A stretch of DNA of 64,000 bases from Lentzea pudingi. Lineage in GTDB: Bacteria > Actinomycetota > Actinomycetes > Mycobacteriales > Pseudonocardiaceae. The notes beneath the pieces are model-generated. The model was not told the DNA's origin. It worked only from the letters and a program-made list of their open reading frames with translations, and made no database searches. This document shows, piece after piece, positions 63,397-64,000 of this stretch (within the stretch, counting starts at the first letter, position 1; each line of letters starts with the position of its first letter). The stretch spans positions 1 through 64,000 of the forward strand of contig NZ_BMNC01000011.1 of assembly GCF_014646255.1 (NCBI RefSeq), written 5' to 3'. A program made the translations under genes and the position numbers.

Positions 63397-64000
63397 TCAG
63401 CCTGGCAGCGCTCGAACGGATGCCGCCTGCCTGGCGGCCCTCCTGGCCAGCAAGGTCGTCGGGATGATCAGCGCCGTGACGAGCGCCACAAACCCGAGCG
63501 AGACCACGAGCGAGCTGACGTGCGCGAGCCCACCCACGATCGGCGGTCCCGCGAGAAATCCCGTGTAGGCAATGGTCGTCACCAAGCCCAGCTGGCGCTC
63601 GCCACCGCTGCCGTCCGCGCGTTTGCCTGTCTCGCTCGCGAGGTCCATGACCACGGGGAACGAGAACGCGAGGCCCAGGCCGGCCAGACCGAACCCGAGG
63701 TAGCCCGCCGCCGGGTGGGGCACCACGACCGCGAGCGCCAGGCCCGTCGCGGCCAGTCCTCCCCCTGCGGCGAGCAGGCGGTGCGGGCCCAGGCGGCGTT
63801 GGATCGGTTCGCCGAACCACCGTGCGAGCGCCATCGTCACGGAGAAGCCGGCATAGGCGTATGCACCTGCCGCGTCACTCATTCCGCGCTCACGCACCAT
63901 GAACAGCGCCGACCAGTCCGCCGCCGCCCCTTCCGCGATGGCACTGCACAGCGCGATGCTCGCCAACAGCCAGAGGACAGGGCTGTTGAGCACGGGCGCG
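63397..64000 (-). CDS. MFS transporter (5' end outside the window)
   Basis: At least 198 C-terminal residues are visible, with the coding frame open past the window edge. About six hydrophobic segments are present (VLWLLASIALCSAIAEGAAAD; YLGFGLAGLGLAFSFPVVMD; SSLVVSLGFVALVTALIIP). The segment ALARWFGEPIQRRLGPHRLL is the MFS inter-helix motif. It resembles YbjJ-type exporters. Substrate unknown. The end is a polar tail (RRAARQAASVRALPG). Confidence 0.82.
   Translation of the reverse strand, partial: APVLNSPVLWLLASIALCSAIAEGAAADWSALFMVRERGMSDAAGAYAYAGFSVTMALARWFGEPIQRRLGPHRLLAAGGGLAATGLALAVVVPHPAAGYLGFGLAGLGLAFSFPVVMDLASETGKRADGSGGERQLGLVTTIAYTGFLAGPPIVGGLAHVSSLVVSLGFVALVTALIIPTTLLARRAARQAASVRALPG

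Overview
The window comes from a high-GC actinomycete, most likely Pseudonocardiales (Lentzea/Saccharothrix-like; an inference from gene content, not a database match). Supporting signs are strong G/C bias at third codon positions, frequent GTG starts, several apparently leaderless promoters, a mycothiol-type nitroreductase, an Eis acetyltransferase, and a gene order from about 24.8 to 57.8 kb that matches Mycobacterium tuberculosis Rv2464c-Rv2478c (nei, rpiB, nitroreductase, pepN, HNH protein, glbO, aglA, Rv2474c-like, thioesterase, gdh, EttA-like ATPase, SSB). The lineage has inserted its own genes into this block.

Region by region. 1-9 kb: a LacI regulator (cut by the window edge) diverges from an operon with a sugar ABC importer (binding lipoprotein and two permeases), a GH5 glycosidase, a GH38 alpha-mannosidase and a secreted GH18 enzyme. 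A palindrome, TAAACCGGTTTA, lies between regulator and operon. The enzyme set fits release, import and breakdown of mannose-rich N-glycans. 9-13.6 kb: two tandem paralogous secreted PKD-type proteins, a cytochrome P450 and a small protein. 13.6-18.8 kb: a glycine-betaine-type ABC system with a double-length permease and two paralogous binding lipoproteins. 18.8-21.3 kb: a large unknown protein with an RN-x3-H (HEPN-like) motif, divergent from an alpha/beta hydrolase. 21.4-21.6 kb: tRNA-Pro(UGG) and tRNA-Gly(UCC). 21.7-24.8 kb: small enzymes (NAD(P)-binding protein, HxlR regulator, VOC, HIT, metallo-beta-lactamase fold, ComB).

24.8-57.8 kb is the mycobacteria-like core. Genes not part of that conserved order include a barstar-like/GNAT fusion followed by a GNAT paralogue, an MFS exporter divergent from a 196-residue protein made almost wholly of 20 DSVRIT repeats, a prolyl oligopeptidase and MscS channel, and a 1368-residue repeat-rich protein between gdh and the EttA-like gene. 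58-60.4 kb: a TetR-ABC exporter operon with an operator-like palindrome filling the -35/-10 spacer. 60.3-61.3 kb: an unknown gene between two exact 20-bp direct repeats that contain the stop regions of both neighbouring genes, which looks like an inserted cassette. 61.3-64 kb: a CopD/CtaG copper-cytochrome oxidase protein, a possible decayed lipoprotein gene, and an MFS transporter cut by the window edge.

The most unusual item is the DSVRIT-repeat protein at 37610-38200. Its peptide repeat is nearly invariant while its codons vary, which indicates selection on the protein. No CRISPR array, rRNA gene, transposase or prophage was seen.
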